From Fictibacillus sp. BK138 (GTDB lineage Bacteria; Bacillota; Bacilli; Bacillales; Fictibacillaceae), in contig NZ_SGXL01000001.1 in NCBI RefSeq assembly GCF_004216955.1, forward strand, positions 2,917,963-2,981,962: 64,000 nucleotides of DNA. Direction: 5' to 3'. A program made the position numbers and the translations under genes. Below are positions 62,282 through 64,000 of this stretch, piece after piece. Position 1 is the first letter of the stretch. The number at the start of each line of letters is the position of its first letter. Under the pieces are notes generated by a model, which saw only the letters and a list, made by a program, of their open reading frames with translations, made no database searches and was not told where the DNA came from.

Positions 62282-62420
62282 TTTACTCTCTCCTTTTTGT
62301 ATTAAAAGTGATAAATTATATAGGAAAACTAGGGATAAAGGTTATAACTTTTCCCTTAAACGATATGCAATTTTAAAAATGAAAAAATTGAAATGAAGTT
62401 GTTGAGAAGTTTAGAAGAGG

Positions 62421-62578
62421 AAAAAAGAAAAATCCCCTTCCTAAGAAGAGGATTTTGGCCTCCTCTTATCTGTCAGATCGAAAATGATCTGTAGGAATTG
62501 GCACCTTTCCAAACCAAATGTGGTTTGTTGGTTGCCGGGCTTCATCGGGCCTAGTCCCTCCGCCTCTCTGGATAAGAG
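62421..62578 (-). ncRNA. SAM-I (S-box) riboswitch with terminator, upstream of metY
   Basis: The aptamer (62463-62578) has CTTATCCAGAGAGGCGGAGG, GGACTAGGCCCGATGAAGCC, CGGCAACC and GGTGCCAATTCC, closed by GATAAGAG. The terminator (62421-62456) pairs AAAATCCTCTTC with GAAGGGGATTTT and ends in TTTTTCTTTTTT. High SAM should stop transcription of the whole metY-ssu-acs-metX-hom operon. Confidence 0.96.
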
Positions 62579-62635
62579 ATATCGTATTATTTTTAACACA
62601 TTAACGTGTTGATGTTTGTTTTGTTCTTGAATAGG

Positions 62636-62665
62636 ATTATAGTGCATTCGGTTTTTAAAAGTCAA
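62636..62665 (-). promoter_or_regulatory. Sigma-A promoter of the S-box metY operon
   Basis: TTGACT (62660-62665) and TATAAT (62636-62641) are 18 bases apart on the minus strand, about 60 bases before the aptamer. Confidence 0.85.
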
Positions 62666-62754
62666 CCGTTTTTTGAAAACTTTTAAAAGTCGTACAAAAA
62701 GCTTATCGTTCAACTGTCAGTTTTCAAATTAAGAATATGTCTATGCTATGCATG

Positions 62755-63864
62755 TTATGCCAACTTCGTTCCGCTTTTTTTATCTTCCCATTTAAATTCT
62801 TCAATTCTTTTAACAAGTACAGGGATTCTGTTGGCGATCGCAGCTTTTTCTCCGTAACGAATTTTCTGTTCTGAATTCAGTTCGGAAGCTTGCAGCAGGT
62901 TTAATTGGGATGCAGCTAGACTAGTTAGTTTAATGAACTCTTCTTGTTTCACTCGCCTTTTTACATCAGCATCACCATTACAATACCCTTCCATAAATCC
63001 ATCAGCTATGGTTTGCAGCTTTTCCTCAAAACGTTCAAACTGATGCTTTGCATAGCGTGGTGCATTAAAAAAAGTTGGATACAGTGTTTGATAATTGTTT
63101 ATAAAGTTGCCCGCTAAAGAATCTCCGCTGTATAAAAGCGGAACGGGGTCGATAAGGCTTACTCTTCCATCTGAATGAAGCAATATATTTTCAGGAGAAG
63201 TATCTTGGTTTGTAAAAATAATTTGAGATTCATCCAGCTTCCGGTTAATCATGCATTCTTCCAAATGAGCCATTGCTGATGGGAGAATCGGCTGATCGTA
63301 ACTTTGGATGAAATCTTTAAAATCACTTAAGTATTCTTTGTTTTCTTCCTTCATGAAATCAGCGACACTGGACTGAAACTGTCCTTCAACGACTGTGCCA
63401 TTCCATTTCAAGTATCCGAATCCTTTTAAACCGTGCTGGGCAGTGTTCATATTCCGGAAAAATTCACCCATTTCGGCACCAGCCTGAAATGCTTCCATGA
63501 ACGTAAAACTCTCAAGTTTTAACGCTTTACCGGCATACGATTCAACGGTAAAAGTCTTGCCGTTCTCAACATGATAGTAAAAAAACTCCGGACAGATACC
63601 AGGCTTTACGCTGTTTGCGATTTCATAATAAGCTTTCGTTCCTGCATATTCTGCAAGACTTGCCGCCTCGTTAAATTCTACCTTCTTACCGTATGCTTCC
63701 TGCTTAGGAAATCTTACAACTACAGCTTCCCCTGCAGACAGCTGAACGAGATACGCCTGATGCCATGCACCCTCCCCTAAGTATTGAACCTGCGTAGTAT
63801 CTTTTAAAGGCTCAAGACCGCTCTTTTGCAGCGCAAAGTCTATCAAATAAAATGTTTCTTTCAT
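62755..63864 (-). CDS. APH-fold phosphotransferase
   Basis: A 369-residue kinase-like protein of the aminoglycoside phosphotransferase/choline kinase superfamily. The catalytic loop IIFTNQDTSPENILLH (Asp and Asn, about residue 235) and the metal-binding VSLIDPVPLL are seen, but the usual HxD of the catalytic loop is NQD here, a variation that may lower or change activity. The substrate is unknown. The ATG at 63864 with GAGGA 7 bases upstream is chosen; a frame from 63963 is not supported. It has no evident operon partners. Confidence 0.78.
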   Translation of the reverse strand: MKETFYLIDFALQKSGLEPLKDTTQVQYLGEGAWHQAYLVQLSAGEAVVVRFPKQEAYGKKVEFNEAASLAEYAGTKAYYEIANSVKPGICPEFFYYHVENGKTFTVESYAGKALKLESFTFMEAFQAGAEMGEFFRNMNTAQHGLKGFGYLKWNGTVVEGQFQSSVADFMKEENKEYLSDFKDFIQSYDQPILPSAMAHLEECMINRKLDESQIIFTNQDTSPENILLHSDGRVSLIDPVPLLYSGDSLAGNFINNYQTLYPTFFNAPRYAKHQFERFEEKLQTIADGFMEGYCNGDADVKRRVKQEEFIKLTSLAASQLNLLQASELNSEQKIRYGEKAAIANRIPVLVKRIEEFKWEDKKSGTKLA

Positions 63865-64000
63865 AGATGTTCCTCTTTCTTTGTTCATCATACTTTTATC
63901 CTGCATATATTCGCTAACTGTCGAAAAAAACCCTTTTTCCACATTTTTCTGCAAGATTTTCACTGCGAGGGAGGGTATTATCGGAGGAGCTCATAAATCT

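Noticed and set aside
62441..62713. A 90-codon minus-strand frame upstream of metY
   Set aside because: It lies over the promoter and the SAM-I aptamer, whose RNA sequence is fully explained by the riboswitch.

Overview
The window looks like a chromosomal segment of a spore-forming, moderately low-GC Bacillaceae bacterium. I infer this from strong AGGAGG-type ribosome sites with ATG, GTG and TTG starts, sigma-A promoters, S-box (SAM-I) riboswitches, cre and Fur boxes of Bacillus type, a YjcZ-type sporulation peptide and a Lys/Gly-rich coat-like protein behind a sigma-K-like promoter. A Fictibacillus-like genus is plausible but is inference only.

Layout. (1) 103-999: manganese catalase. (2) 1468-10498, minus strand: a full 3-hydroxyanthranilate meta-cleavage pathway, read from right to left. 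It starts with an HpaB-type flavin monooxygenase (probable anthranilate 3-hydroxylase), then 3-hydroxyanthranilate dioxygenase, ACMS decarboxylase, 2-aminomuconate semialdehyde dehydrogenase, a RidA-type deaminase, and the lower pathway (hydratase, acetaldehyde dehydrogenase, aldolase, 4-oxalocrotonate decarboxylase, tautomerase) ending in pyruvate and acetyl-CoA. Upstream (10862-14526) are a TRAP transporter and an IclR regulator. The hpaB-like gene and iclR share a 17-bp palindrome placed just upstream of the -35 box. (3) 14929-22060: an orphan histidine kinase, a DDAH-like enzyme and assorted small genes. (4) 22181-31676, minus strand: a seven-gene Fur-boxed operon for a schizokinen/rhizobactin-type citrate-hydroxamate siderophore. 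(5) 32071-33510: an SfnG/SsuD-like monooxygenase behind a SAM riboswitch and a small leader ORF. (6) 33651-53181: mixed housekeeping and stress genes, including an AbgT transporter with an M20 hydrolase, an XPD-like helicase, mscL and sporulation-type peptides. (7) 53819-62281, minus strand: one S-box operon, metY(-CoA-binding fusion)-ssuA-ssuC-ssuB-acs-metX-hom, joining sulfonate uptake to O-acetylhomoserine and homocysteine synthesis. (8) 62755-63864: an APH-fold kinase.

In the metY operon MetX uses acetyl-CoA, MetY releases acetate, and the acetyl-CoA synthetase could recycle it.

Non-coding DNA is unusual. Six intergenic gaps carry imperfect tandem arrays with strict 20- or 21-bp periods (about two helical turns). 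Two distant 20-bp arrays share the same unit, and two 21-bp arrays are related in opposite orientation. Three copies of a roughly 130-bp palindromic element are also present, one with a 60-bp insertion.
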